NCBI RefSeq assembly: GCF_000012945.1 | Contig: NC_007511.1 | Span: forward strand, 3,472,001 to 3,536,000 | DNA: 64,000 nucleotides | Source of the DNA: Burkholderia lata | GTDB taxonomy: Bacteria; Pseudomonadota; Gammaproteobacteria; Burkholderiales; Burkholderiaceae | Direction of reading: 5' to 3' | Shown here: piece after piece, positions 45,959 to 54,974 of the stretch | Numbering within the stretch: position 1 is the first letter of the stretch | Layout: every line of letters begins with the position of its first letter | Position numbers and translations under genes: made by a program | Notes under the pieces: model-generated | The model's database searches: none | What the model was told of the DNA's origin: nothing | The model's input: only the letters and a program-made list of their open reading frames with translations

Positions 45959-46924
45959 TCAATTATCTCTACGGCGAGTGCGGTTAGTAATCGCACATTG
46001 CGGGCACCATGTTCCCGCACTTATGTTGATTGGCCGAGACTCCCAGACGTGACCGCGATGGCATTGCCAAGTCAACTTGGTCCGCCTCCCCTGATACGCT
46101 GCTGATAAACACAGCCCACCACGAGCGGTCGCAAGCCCTCGCATGTCATCGATTGATTGACGCAATTTGAGGCCTGCACATTGCCGACACCAGTGTCCGA
46201 GCCACACTTGACTCGCTATTGCCAACCATTCGTGACCCACTGCGCAACGGAAGGGGTATTTTTCGGCTGACCCCACATAAGCCTCTGCCAAACAGACTCC
46301 ATCCTTCTCTCGGGCGGCCGCCTGCAGACGTGCCAATCCATTGGGATCAACCTGCCTGGAGGATGTTGATTTTGCGCAACGACCACACCAGGTTCCGCGG
46401 AAGATGTCGTTGGCCCGAGCTTCCCAGCGATGCCCCTTTGCACATTCAAATCCATATAGACGGCTTTCGATCGTATAGCTGGTTGAAAGACATTTTCCGC
46501 CTCTCTCTCGTGCTTTCGCGTGAAGCCGGGCTAAACCATCCGAGCAACAGCTTCGCCGCGTCGCGTCACCATGCGCGCAGATCGGACACCAACGCCCCTC
46601 ACTGATCTTCCTTCCCTCCACGCTCCACTCGTGCCCCTCTGCGCAACGAATTTGGTAGCGTGCAAATAGCCCAATGAACGGGCCACTCAAAAGCGTCCCC
46701 CCTCGTTCTGCCAACTTCCCCAACCATCTATCACGTATATCTTCTTGCTGACAGAACACGCATACCGGTGCACCGCCATTTCGATAAAGCAAGGTCAAGG
46801 CCACACGCTCAAAAGCGTGCCCACGAGCACAAGCGAACTGATGACGTGAATTGACACCCATCCACTCGCTCGACAAACATTGCCAACCATATTTAGCAGC
46901 GCACTGTCGCAACCTCTCAAGCAT
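45959..46924 (-). CDS. Protein made of five zinc-ribbon repeats
   Basis: The 321-residue protein consists of five tandem units of about 60 residues. A typical unit runs GLARLHAKARERGGKCLS, then YGFECAKGHRWEARANDIFRG, and closes TWCGRCA, so each carries C-x2-G-H-x-W ... W-C-x2-C (CVFC in the first), a likely zinc site of the treble-clef zinc-ribbon type seen next to nucleases. No catalytic domain is present. Base composition is lower in G+C than the backbone. It may bind nucleic acid; the partner is unknown and it has no operon neighbour. Confidence 0.7.
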   Translation of the reverse strand: MLERLRQCAAKYGWQCLSSEWMGVNSRHQFACARGHAFERVALTLLYRNGGAPVCVFCQQEDIRDRWLGKLAERGGTLLSGPFIGLFARYQIRCAEGHEWSVEGRKISEGRWCPICAHGDATRRSCCSDGLARLHAKARERGGKCLSTSYTIESRLYGFECAKGHRWEARANDIFRGTWCGRCAKSTSSRQVDPNGLARLQAAAREKDGVCLAEAYVGSAEKYPFRCAVGHEWLAIASQVWLGHWCRQCAGLKLRQSIDDMRGLATARGGLCLSAAYQGRRTKLTWQCHRGHVWESRPINISAGTWCPQCAITNRTRRRDN

Positions 46925-47170
46925 GCTCCCTCACTTCGCCGTCACGATCCCGCCGCATGAGCGCCTGAATCAACAGCGACACAAGTCACCCAAAACGCTG
47001 CGAGAAATTCAAGCCCCACCATCTTTTACATGAGGCACTGCGAACAGCAGAGTTCGCATCCACACGGGCGCACACTACCGACAGCGCTTACGAAAGCCGA
47101 TCATCAAATTCGACAATTCGCCATCGCTTCGCAATACTTATAATTTTGCAGCCTTGAATTCACGCATCAA

Positions 47171-47194
47171 AAAAAGCGCCCGAAGGCGCTTTTT
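47171..47194. terminator. Bidirectional terminator downstream of the porin gene
   Basis: AAAAAGCGCC / GGCGCTTTTT around a CGAA tetraloop gives a perfect stem with T-tracts in both directions. It lies 26 bp past the porin stop. Confidence 0.85.
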
Positions 47195-47220
47195 CGGAAC
47201 TGACTAGCCAGCCGTCACGC

Positions 47221-48345
47221 TTAGAAGCGGTGACGCAGACCGACCGTTGCGGCGGTTTGGCTGACCTTCGAGCTCGGGTACGCGTTGATGTCGCCGTTGT
47301 AGATCGATGCCCCCAGACCGGCGCCCTTCGTACCACGCTGGTACACCGCCTGAGCGTAGACGTCCGTACGCTTCGACAGGAAGTAATCAGCTTGCACGCC
47401 GAACTGATTCCAGTGCGTGCTGTTGCCGTTCTGCTTCGCGTTCGTGTACGTATAGGCAGCGCCCAAGCCGAGAGCCGGCGTCAGGTTGTACTTCGCGTTG
47501 ATTTCGTAGTTGTCAGCGCGCAGCGTACCCAGGCCGTTCGTCTGGTTGTCGAGACGCGATTGCGTCCATGCCGCGCCGACTTGAGCCGGACCGAATGCAT
47601 AGGCTGCTGCAATACCATACGTACGCGTGCGGCCCTGAATGCCGAATGCGTTGCCGTTCGTATCGACGCTCGGGTTCACCGCACCCGACGTGGACAGGCC
47701 GGCGTTGTTCGCTTGCGAGTACGCTGCACCCAGCTTCAGGCCTTGGTACTGGTACGACAGGCCGGCGCTGTATGCACGGTTGTTGGCAAAGTTCGTGCTG
47801 TTCGAGAACGAGTACGTGCCACCGAACTGCAGGCCAGCGTAGTTCACGCTCGTGTACTTGATCGTGTTGTTCAGCGCGACGTCGCCGTTCGTGCTCAGGC
47901 GGTCATTGTTCAGCGGGTGCGCGAAGTACGTGCCGCCCCACGAGCCCGTTGCCGTCAGCGGCGCCAGGTAGTCTTGCGTCGCATCGTATTGCTTACCCAG
48001 CGTGACCGTGCCGTACTGGCTCGACAGGCCGACGAAAGCCTGGCGGTTGAACATGCCGCCGTTGCCGTTCGCGAACTTGCCGTTACCGATGTTGAAGCCG
48101 CTTTCCAACGTGAAGATTGCCTTCAGGCCGCCACCGAGATCTTCCGAGCCACGCAGGCCGAAACGGCTCTGGTCAATGCCCGAACCCATCGAAAAGCGCG
48201 ACTTGCCTTGGCCGGATGCGGTCTGGACGTTGCTTTGGTAGGTGATGCCTGCGTCCAGCACGCCGTACAGCGTGACGCTGCTTTGCGCGTGAGCGACGGT
48301 AGCGAACGATGCCGCAGCGGCTGCGACGATCAGAGTCTTGTTCAT
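47221..48345 (-). CDS. Gram-negative porin (OpcP-like)
   Basis: The 374-residue outer-membrane protein has a signal peptide (MNKTLIVAAAAASFATVAHA-QS) and the porin start SSVTLYGVLDAGITYQSNVQ, with SRFGLRGSEDLGGGLKAIF and the C-terminal strand AATVGLRHRF ending in Phe, as Burkholderia trimeric porins do. AAGGGAG precedes the ATG, and a strong terminator follows. Codon use is very biased, as in highly expressed genes. It allows general diffusion of small solutes. Confidence 0.92.
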   Translation of the reverse strand: MNKTLIVAAAAASFATVAHAQSSVTLYGVLDAGITYQSNVQTASGQGKSRFSMGSGIDQSRFGLRGSEDLGGGLKAIFTLESGFNIGNGKFANGNGGMFNRQAFVGLSSQYGTVTLGKQYDATQDYLAPLTATGSWGGTYFAHPLNNDRLSTNGDVALNNTIKYTSVNYAGLQFGGTYSFSNSTNFANNRAYSAGLSYQYQGLKLGAAYSQANNAGLSTSGAVNPSVDTNGNAFGIQGRTRTYGIAAAYAFGPAQVGAAWTQSRLDNQTNGLGTLRADNYEINAKYNLTPALGLGAAYTYTNAKQNGNSTHWNQFGVQADYFLSKRTDVYAQAVYQRGTKGAGLGASIYNGDINAYPSSKVSQTAATVGLRHRF

Positions 48346-49023
48346 TCGTGGAGCTCCCTTCTAAAAAGAGGCAGGTCTCGCGACCTTGTTCATAAACGGT
48401 CTGCAACCGCCCGGAGGACCTTGTTCTGTTGGTCATGCCCGGATAGATGCCCGTTTGGGAATCGCGAGTGTAAGAGCGGTGAAAGCAGCCAACCCCACAA
48501 CGAAACAGAAATTGTGTATTTCTCTTTTCGCAACAGAAAGCGCTTAGAAATACGTAAGCCACTGTTATCAAATGATTTTATTGCGTGCCACCGCGAATAC
48601 TCATACGGTATCTTTGCCGCGATTTTCTTATAAACACGTCTTGACAGTAGCCAAAAAACTACGCCACACAATCTCAACAATTCTCGAACACATCAGGTCG
48701 CTGGCTCACGCCGAGCTTGACCGGCTTCGTCCCGATGTACTCCCTGGGCAACGGTTGATCCATAGTCTCGATTGACGTGATCCTGCTGCGCGCACACAAA
48801 TTCCGCGACGAGGTCAACGGCAGCTTCTTGAACATGGACGCGAGCAGCGTGGTGAGCGACACGACTGGCAAATTTGCTGCATTTGCCGCGCCCCCCGACC
48901 TGCCGGGTCCGAAGGAGCAAATGGTTGATCTGTCGCAGAAGAAGATCTGTGTCGAATGCATGCTGAAGGCGGCCCGGGGTAGAGCAGCCCTGGTGCCCCG
49001 TTAAACCGTAGACCCTATTCACG
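48346..49023. other. Porin leader and decayed T6SS-associated sequence
   Basis: The left part is the A+T-rich porin promoter. The right part has a plus-strand frame (48777-49004) reading ILLRAHKFRDEVNGSFLNMD and ending KKICVECMLKAARGRAALVP, without ribosome site or proper start. It could be the tail of a VgrG- or PAAR-like protein, given the T6SS-type gene that follows at 49024, but the identity is uncertain. Confidence 0.4.
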
Positions 49024-49641
49024 ATGACAGAAAGACTTTCCCGTTACGCGCGACGTACGATCCAGACCGTCGCCCTCGTGGCCGTGTTTGGCCTCGGCGC
49101 ATGCGACAAGCATCCCGGCCCCGTGGCGCAACAACTCGACTTGTCGAACCTGTCGAAGCATTACGACACACTGGCTGTTGGCGCCTCGACCCTGAACTAT
49201 TCCCCTTGGTATATCCATCAGTGGGGGATCGAGGGGCCTGACGGATCTGGGGTGGCTGGCGGTGGCCCTAATGTATGGCCGGCGGGACCGGACGGAAAAC
49301 CCTCTGGCGGTGGCAAAGAAACTTGCTGCAGCAACGTCCCTCGTGTCTGGCAGCCGGATCTGAGGCTGACGGTCCGTTGGCTGGTTTACAGGAAACAGGA
49401 TCAAACGACGAGTTGGTACAAGGCCGAAAACATTCGGATACCAAAGTATGGGCAGGTCATGGGTGGATTGTGGGCCGTCTTCCTGCCTGATGACCGGGTT
49501 CGCATCATGGTGGCCGACGGCCAGAAAGGCGACGCTAACGATCCTGGCATACGCCCCCAAGACAACGATCCGTACATCGCGCACGGTGTGGTGGATCAGG
49601 AATGGAATCGGTTATACCGTGACGGAGGAAGCGCACAATGA
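49024..49641 (+). CDS. DUF3304-like lipoprotein, T6SS lipase-effector accessory or immunity protein
   Basis: The 205-residue product has a lipoprotein leader ending in a lipobox (VFGLGACDK, Cys27) and a soluble domain containing YSPWYIHQWGIEGPDGSG and GGGKETCCSNVPRVWQPDL. This is the pattern of DUF3304 proteins found beside T6SS phospholipase effectors in Burkholderia. The next reading frame is the broken start of such an effector, so this gene may be an orphan immunity gene. The DUF call is from pattern memory. Confidence 0.65.
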   Translation: MTERLSRYARRTIQTVALVAVFGLGACDKHPGPVAQQLDLSNLSKHYDTLAVGASTLNYSPWYIHQWGIEGPDGSGVAGGGPNVWPAGPDGKPSGGGKETCCSNVPRVWQPDLRLTVRWLVYRKQDQTTSWYKAENIRIPKYGQVMGGLWAVFLPDDRVRIMVADGQKGDANDPGIRPQDNDPYIAHGVVDQEWNRLYRDGGSAQ

Positions 49642-49947
49642 GCCTCAAATGGGCCAACCCGATGCCTCGGGGGACGTGTGGCGGGCAGCGTCACGGCGTT
49701 GCGGAAGGGGCGTGCGCTGGTGTGCGATACGTTGATGTCCGGCCCCCAACGTTCCATATCACGCTGTTCGTCGACGGCACGAACAATAACGACTTGCCCA
49801 CCCATCCATTCCGCGACTCGCTCGATCACACACATAGCAACGTTGCTCGAGGTCGGACAACTGCTGGGTTCGGTCGAGCGCGGGCAACTGCTCATGGCAT
49901 ATTGCGTAGACACCATCGAACGGTACGAAAGTGAGTTGTCCCGCTGA
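49638..49947 (+). pseudogene. Broken N-terminus of a DUF2235 (Tle1-like) T6SS lipase
   Basis: A frame starting at 49638, overlapping the DUF3304 stop by four bases, reads TFHITLFVDGTNNND, the signature opening of DUF2235/Tle1 phospholipases (normally FFDGTNNN), and then SLDHTHSNVAR. The frame is then lost, and a second frame continues to 49947 as LLEVGQLLGSVERGQLLMAY. No catalytic G-x-S-x-G follows, so only a stump remains. Confidence 0.6.
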
Positions 49948-50198
49948 TCGCGGGCTGGAGACGCCAAACTGTCGTTGCAATTCGATCAGCCCCGTTGCCC
50001 CAACCACGGGGAGCGCGTGCCTATATTCGACTGAGACCTCGGTCAAGTACAAAAGCAGTCTCCAGCAGATCAGAAATTGGTCGCGGCAAACCCGATCGAG
50101 GAGTTCGCGGGCAAGCCACTCGCGATCTAGAATTTGTTCGCCTCTGTGGTTGATAGCGCCAGCCGAAACCCTGTTGACGTCACTGGGCTGCCAACGTC

Positions 50199-50232
50199 TT
50201 GAGACCACGGACATCTTTTCTGAGAGACAACA
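50199..50232. repeat. 34-bp direct repeat, left copy
   Basis: This copy matches 54083-54116 at 32 of 34 positions, differing only as CA versus TG near the start. Both contain CTTTTCTGAGAG. The two copies bracket the LysR/MBL/RidA/esterase cassette. Confidence 0.75.
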
Positions 50233-50337
50233 CCAGTGTGGGCTCTCAGAAAAGGGGGCTTTGGCCCCCTAGATAAATCAAGAACTTCGATATCTTTTCT
50301 GAGAAAACTGCGCACCTCTCATCTCAGAAAAGATATC
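50215..50337. repeat. Two hairpins sharing a TTTTCTGAGA core
   Basis: The first is CTTTTCTGAGAG (50215-50226) / CTCTCAGAAAAG (50243-50254). The second is a perfect 16-bp inverted repeat, GATATCTTTTCTGAGA (50289-50304) / TCTCAGAAAAGATATC (50322-50337). Their shared core suggests a repeated element or paired terminators. Confidence 0.7.
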
Positions 50338-50540
50338 CTTGGCCGCAGAAATTCTCTGAAAATTTGTCTTCGGGAATGGCACGACCCTGCCGAGGTTCCT
50401 CGACGGAATTTGGCGACAAGCAGCGCCATGGACAGGCCTGCATCAGTTGGCGTTGCCGGGTGGGCGCCTGGCACTAGATCAATTGATACCGTGAGCCCGG
50501 GTAGGGAATTTGATTTGATCGGCATGCGAACCGCTCACGT

Positions 50541-51473
50541 TCAATCAGCTCGCTCGAAGGGGCACAGCTCTCTAACTAGCCGTCTCAGCCATTCGCTCCC
50601 TGGCTCCCGATCTTCACGGGCATGCCATACCATCGCGATCGGATTTGCGGAGAATGAAATCGGAACGGGGCAGGTCGAAAGACCAAAACGATCCGCATAC
50701 CGAAGTGCAATGCGTGATGGCAACGTCGTGAGAACGGGGGTGTCCGCTGCCATCATTAGCACTGCGAGAAAATTGGGGCCGGCAGAAACGATATTGAGTT
50801 CGACGCGTGCATCGCGCAATGCATCTTCGAGACAACCTAATATTGTATTTCGCATTGATACAACTACGTGTGGCGTTTCAACATAGGTTTGTTCGTCAAT
50901 CGGTGTTTTGATCGGAAGCAGATCAGGATTGAAACAACAGGTCAGTGTTTCATTAAATAGCTCGTGTCGTCGTATCCAGGGATGGGTGCTTTCGTAGCAA
51001 CCGATAGCTAGATTCAGTTCACCACGATCGAGCATGTCGGGCATGTCCTGCGGATCGACCGAACGCGCCAGCAACGTCATGCCTTGAGCGTCGGTCCGGA
51101 AGCGGGCAACCATATCCGGTAGGAGCAGCGATTCGATTCCGTTTGTCATTGCAACGCGGAAGTCTCGCCGTGCGTTCGACGGATCGAATGACTCTTCCGT
51201 TTTCAATGCTTCCTGCAACTGCAGCAATGAACTCCGGACCGTATGCTGCAACGATAATGCTCGCGGGGTCGGCTGTAATGTCCGCCCGACTCTGATGAAC
51301 AGTTCGTCTCTGAGCAGCAGACGCAACGTCGACAACGAGTGGCTCATTGCCGGTTGCTGGATCCGTAGTTTTGCGGCTGCGCGCGTCACGCTGCGTTCCT
51401 GCATCAGCGCATCGAATGCGATCAACAGATTCATGTCGAACGAACGCAGATCGAAATGATCGATAGTTTCCAT
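50541..51473 (-). CDS. LysR-family transcriptional regulator
   Basis: The 310-residue protein begins METIDHFDLRSFDMNLLIAF and has a NodD/NahR-group helix-turn-helix (SVTRAAAKLRIQQPAMSHSL). The effector domain ends CPVPISFSANPIAMVWHARE, a typical strand of this group. It is divergent from the MBL-fold gene at 51547 with only 73 bp between, so it probably controls the MBL/RidA/esterase operon. G+C content is lower than in the flanking backbone. Confidence 0.86.
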   Translation of the reverse strand: METIDHFDLRSFDMNLLIAFDALMQERSVTRAAAKLRIQQPAMSHSLSTLRLLLRDELFIRVGRTLQPTPRALSLQHTVRSSLLQLQEALKTEESFDPSNARRDFRVAMTNGIESLLLPDMVARFRTDAQGMTLLARSVDPQDMPDMLDRGELNLAIGCYESTHPWIRRHELFNETLTCCFNPDLLPIKTPIDEQTYVETPHVVVSMRNTILGCLEDALRDARVELNIVSAGPNFLAVLMMAADTPVLTTLPSRIALRYADRFGLSTCPVPISFSANPIAMVWHAREDREPGSEWLRRLVRELCPFERAD

Positions 51474-51546
51474 GCCTGGTATCGATTGGATGTATTAGCG
51501 TAGCCTGAGTATAGTAGATTCGTTCAGCCATCACTATGAGAGTCAG

Positions 51547-52440
51547 ATGAGCGTCGATATCTCAGTAATTGCAGCACCCCGATTTCACGTGGGTGATATG
51601 GAAATCACACGTATCACCGAAATTTCATTCGAATTCCCGGTGACCTTTCTGTTTCCGGAATGGCAGGACAATCTGACTGAAGCGCAGCTCCAAAATCTGC
51701 ACGAAGGGGTTTTAACACCTGATCGCAGAAGTGCGATCGTCTATGTGAACTCCTGGGTCGTCCGAACACCAAATCTGTTGTTCATCGTCGATACCGGAAT
51801 CGGAGATGGTCGAGTACGTCACATCGAAGCATTCAACAACCTTAATACCGGATACCTCGAACGAATGAAGACTAACGGCATAGATCCGCATGCCGTCGAT
51901 TTTGTATTTTGTACTCATCTTCACAGCGATCACGTTGGCTGGAACACGCATCTGTCGGGCGGAGCCTGGGTTCCGACGTTTCCGTCTGCGCGTTATCTCT
52001 GGTCTCGCGGCGAGCATGACTGGGCTGCCGGCGATACTTTCAGGAATATCGTCTCTCCTGGCGTCTACGAAGACAGCGTGCGTCCGATTGTCGATGCGGG
52101 TCTTGTCGATGTTGTTCCCGACGTTGGTGCAGAAGTGATCGAAGGCGTGATGTTTCACCCCACTCCCGGGCACACTCCCGGCCATATGTCGATCAGTATC
52201 CGGTCAGGTGGAGGCCACGCATTTTTCAGTGGCGACGTCATTCACAACCCGATTCAGATTTACCGACCGGAATGGAACTCCGCCTTCTGCGAGAACCAGG
52301 ATGCGGCACGCAAGTCGAGGCGCTGGATGCTCGAATATACGGCTGAATCCGGTGCACTGGTTTTACCTGCGCACTTTGGCGCGAATTCAGCAGGTTACGT
52401 GAAGCGGGAGTCGAACAACTTCCGCTGGATCTTCGCTTGA
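51547..52440 (+). CDS. Metallo-beta-lactamase-fold hydrolase
   Basis: The 297-residue protein has the MBL zinc motif CTHLHSDHVG with His124, His126, Asp128 and His129, followed by HPTPGHTPGHMS, FFSGDVIHN and LPAHFG, which complete a two-metal site. There is no signal peptide. The family includes lactonases and other ester or amide hydrolases; N-acyl homoserine lactonase activity is possible but not shown. It heads an operon with RidA and an esterase. Confidence 0.85.
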   Translation: MSVDISVIAAPRFHVGDMEITRITEISFEFPVTFLFPEWQDNLTEAQLQNLHEGVLTPDRRSAIVYVNSWVVRTPNLLFIVDTGIGDGRVRHIEAFNNLNTGYLERMKTNGIDPHAVDFVFCTHLHSDHVGWNTHLSGGAWVPTFPSARYLWSRGEHDWAAGDTFRNIVSPGVYEDSVRPIVDAGLVDVVPDVGAEVIEGVMFHPTPGHTPGHMSISIRSGGGHAFFSGDVIHNPIQIYRPEWNSAFCENQDAARKSRRWMLEYTAESGALVLPAHFGANSAGYVKRESNNFRWIFA

Positions 52441-52458
52441 ACTATCGGGACTATTCCA

Positions 52459-52809
52459 TTGACTCAACCACACCTTTCACCTTCCGTCCGATCGGGAGAA
52501 ATAATTTTCACTTCCGGCCAACTCGCATTCGATGCTGAAGGGCATATTGAGGGAGACGTGGTGCATCAGACGCGCGTCATACTGCAACGCATTGCATCGC
52601 TGCTCGCACCTTCGGGTCTTGGCTTGACGGACATCGGTAAAACCACGGTCTGGCTTCGCCGTGCGTCAGATTTCGAAGCGTTCAACGCCGCATACGCGAG
52701 CGTGTTTGGGGCACATCGACCGGCGCGATCGACGGTGGTATGTGGATTGACCGTCCCCGAGGCACTTGTCGAGATCGAGGCGGTGGCATGGTCGGGAGGT
52801 AGCGCATGA
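52459..52809 (+). CDS. RidA/YjgF/Rid-family protein
   Basis: The 116-residue protein fits a Rid trimer subunit: IIFTSGQLAFDAEGHIEGDV, then QTRVILQRIASLLAPSGLGL and the C-terminal RSTVVCGLTVPEALVEIEAV with the conserved Arg that binds the substrate carboxylate. Rid proteins hydrolyse enamines/imines. The start is TTG 52459. It lies 18 bp after the MBL gene and its stop overlaps the esterase start (ATGA). Confidence 0.83.
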   Translation: MTQPHLSPSVRSGEIIFTSGQLAFDAEGHIEGDVVHQTRVILQRIASLLAPSGLGLTDIGKTTVWLRRASDFEAFNAAYASVFGAHRPARSTVVCGLTVPEALVEIEAVAWSGGSA

Positions 52810-53771
52810 GTCAGTTTCCGCTGGACCCGGGCGCGGCACGCGTGGTTGCGCTCGCGCGCGAAAGCGGGGCTTTGGGCCCGGAAGCCGGGTCCCCCGAGCA
52901 GGCGCGCGTTGCATTTCGCACAAGTCGCAAAGCGCTTGCGTCGCAGCCGGTTCAGGTTTCCTCGGTTCGGGATCTCGAAGTCGTGCACCCGGACGGAAAA
53001 CTCGGACTCCGCTGTTATCGCGGGTGGGGAACGGACGACGGATCCCAGCTTCCATGCCTGCTCTTCTTCCATTCCGGCGGCTGGGTGTCCGGGGATCTCG
53101 ACACCCATGACAACGCCTGCCGAGCGATAGCCAGCACGGCGCGAATCTCGGTGATGGCGGTCGATTATCGACTCGCTCCTGAACATCCGTTTCCGGCGGC
53201 AATCGAAGACGCGCAAGCTGCGTACGCTTACATTCTTGAACACGCGTCGTCATTGAACATCGATGCGACAAAGATCGCCGTGGGTGGTGACAGTGCGGGT
53301 GGCAACCTCGCGGCGGTTCTCACACACCTATTGCGCGACGCGGGCGGGCATCAGCCGATCGCGCAAGTACTGCTCTATCCTGCCACCGACTTCGCGGCGA
53401 ATACAGCGTCACTCGAGCAGTTCTCGCTTGGACCGACGTTGACAAAAGCAAGTCTCGATTGGTTCGCAGATCAATATTTGCCGGTAGGCGAAGATCGCCT
53501 CGACTGGAAAGCGTCACCGCTCAGGGCTCCCACTTTTGCCACCTTGCCGGCAGCGTATGTCGTGACTTGTGGCCATGATCCGTTGTGTGACGAAGGCGCC
53601 GCATATTCCGCCCGACTTCGCGATGCGGGTGTCTCGGTTCGTCATCAGCACTATCCAGGTCAGATACATGGCTTTCTGACGATGGGTGGCCTGATTCCTG
53701 AGGCAACGGTTCTGATTGGCGAGGTCGCAGTCTTTCTTGACCAAGTATTTAGCAGATTTCGCGGAGCGTAG
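52806..53771 (+). CDS. Alpha/beta hydrolase, hormone-sensitive-lipase family
   Basis: The 321-residue esterase has the oxyanion motif FFHSGGWVSGD (HSGGW in place of the usual HGGGW), DYRLAPEHPFPAAIED, the elbow GGDSAGGNLAAVL, and the acid and base in GHDPLCDEGAAYS and PGQIHGFLTMGG. It would hydrolyse short-chain esters. Coupled to RidA by a 4-base overlap, it closes the LysR-controlled cassette. Confidence 0.86.
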   Translation: MSQFPLDPGAARVVALARESGALGPEAGSPEQARVAFRTSRKALASQPVQVSSVRDLEVVHPDGKLGLRCYRGWGTDDGSQLPCLLFFHSGGWVSGDLDTHDNACRAIASTARISVMAVDYRLAPEHPFPAAIEDAQAAYAYILEHASSLNIDATKIAVGGDSAGGNLAAVLTHLLRDAGGHQPIAQVLLYPATDFAANTASLEQFSLGPTLTKASLDWFADQYLPVGEDRLDWKASPLRAPTFATLPAAYVVTCGHDPLCDEGAAYSARLRDAGVSVRHQHYPGQIHGFLTMGGLIPEATVLIGEVAVFLDQVFSRFRGA

Positions 53772-54249
53772 GCGCCGCCACTCGTACTCGCTATCTCGTG
53801 TCGAGAAAGATCGAACTCCCAGGATCGTGCGCCGACTCTCGCCACAAACTTTCACCCCACTGCACCGACAACCCGCAGTAAAGGCAGCCCCGGGACCTTG
53901 CACACGCATCGGGGGCGAAACTGCTGCGCTCACTGTCAAATGAGACGTCAACGATACGATGCTATCGATCGAAAATTGCGCAAAAATTCTTCGATTGCAA
54001 AGATTGACCTCGCATCCGCTCGGGATGACATAAATTGGGCTGACAGCCACTGATATGTCGCCTTTTATTCAAAGACAACTTATTGAGACTGCGGACATCT
54101 TTTCTGAGAGACAACAACAACAGAAGCCCGCAACCTCTCCCCCTCCCTCCCCGTACCGGCATTCGTCAAGTCAACTGTACCGGTACTGTACAGAAAACCG
54201 TCGCTAAACTGACCTCCATCCCAGTCCAGAACCGAATGGAGAATCCGCG
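53772..54249. other. Intergenic region containing the right direct-repeat copy
   Basis: No gene is supported. The A+T-rich middle gives way to a C-rich stretch just before the LysE gene. It contains the second repeat copy at 54083-54116, which lacks the right arm of the hairpin seen in the left copy. Confidence 0.45.
54083..54116. repeat. 34-bp direct repeat, right copy
   Basis: This copy is 32/34 identical to 50199-50232 and lies 3.9 kb away in the same orientation. Base composition returns to the chromosomal norm shortly after it, which suits an island border. Confidence 0.75.
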
Positions 54250-54864
54250 ATGGAATTCCTCACCTTGAGCGCGTTGCCCGCCGGCATGCTGTTCGCGCTC
54301 GTCACGTCGATCACGCCCGGCCCGAACAACACGATGCTGCTCGCATCCGGCGTCAATTTCGGTTTCCGCCGCACCATGCCGCACCTGTTCGGCATCAGCA
54401 TCGGCGTCGCGATCCTGATGCTCTGCGTCGGTTTCGGCCTCGGCGAAGCGTTCAAGCGCATGCCGCTGCTGTACACGATCCTCGAAGCTGCGAGCGTCGC
54501 GTACCTGCTGTATCTCGCGTGGCGCATCGGCACGTCGGGCGAAGTGAAGGCGCACGGCGGCAAGCCGCGGCCGATGACGCTCATCGAAGCCGCCGCATTC
54601 CAGTGGATCAACCCGAAAGCGTGGATGATGGTGCTGACGGCCGCGACGACGGTTCGCCTGTCCGCCGACTACGGGCTGAACGCCGCATGGATGGCCGTCG
54701 TGTTCATCCTGATCGGTTTCCCGTGCATCTGCCTGTGGGCCGCATTCGGCCTCGGCCTGCGCCGCTTCCTGTCGAACCCCCGCGCACTGCGCATCTTCAA
54801 CGTGACGATGGCCGTGCTGCTGATCCTGTCGCTGTATCCGCTGGTCGCGCACCTGCTGGCGTAG
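54250..54864 (+). CDS. LysE/RhtB-family amino-acid exporter
   Basis: The 204-residue inner-membrane protein has the LysE start FALVTSITPGPNNTMLLASG, then NFGFRRTMPHLFGISIGVAI, and WINPKAWMMVLTAATTV in the middle, with six hydrophobic segments. It exports amino acids or related metabolites. It is a single unit, 110 bp before the small gene at 54975. Confidence 0.87.
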   Translation: MEFLTLSALPAGMLFALVTSITPGPNNTMLLASGVNFGFRRTMPHLFGISIGVAILMLCVGFGLGEAFKRMPLLYTILEAASVAYLLYLAWRIGTSGEVKAHGGKPRPMTLIEAAAFQWINPKAWMMVLTAATTVRLSADYGLNAAWMAVVFILIGFPCICLWAAFGLGLRRFLSNPRALRIFNVTMAVLLILSLYPLVAHLLA

Positions 54865-54974
54865 TGAGCGCTCACCGCGCGCCCGTTGAGATTCGCCCGA
54901 TGCAGGCGTACCCTTTTGTAACGGGCGCGCGCAACCGCTTGGCCGGTTGCGCCGCTGCTGCCGGGAGAGTGTCG

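Larger units (their letters stand above)
49948..50540. other. Decayed region with hairpin repeats
   Basis: No intact gene is supported. Fragments such as NLFASVVDSASRNPVDVTGL follow an in-frame stop and look like gene debris. The right half carries the hairpin/direct-repeat unit at 50199-50337 described separately and the end of the LysR gene's downstream region. Confidence 0.4.

Noticed and set aside
45708..45962. An 84-codon minus-strand frame starting at TTG and overlapping the zinc-ribbon stop
   Set aside because: No ribosome site or family pattern, and codon use is atypical; the overlap alone is not enough.
50199..50213. Similarity of the direct-repeat start (TTGAGACCACGG) to the TetR operators at 37 kb
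   Set aside because: The right half-site CTCAA/TCAA is missing, so it is not an operator of the same type.
50243..50262. CTCAGAAAA plus a G-run resembling Tn3-family terminal repeats
   Set aside because: Only the short core agrees; the rest of the ~38-bp terminal repeat and any transposase are absent.
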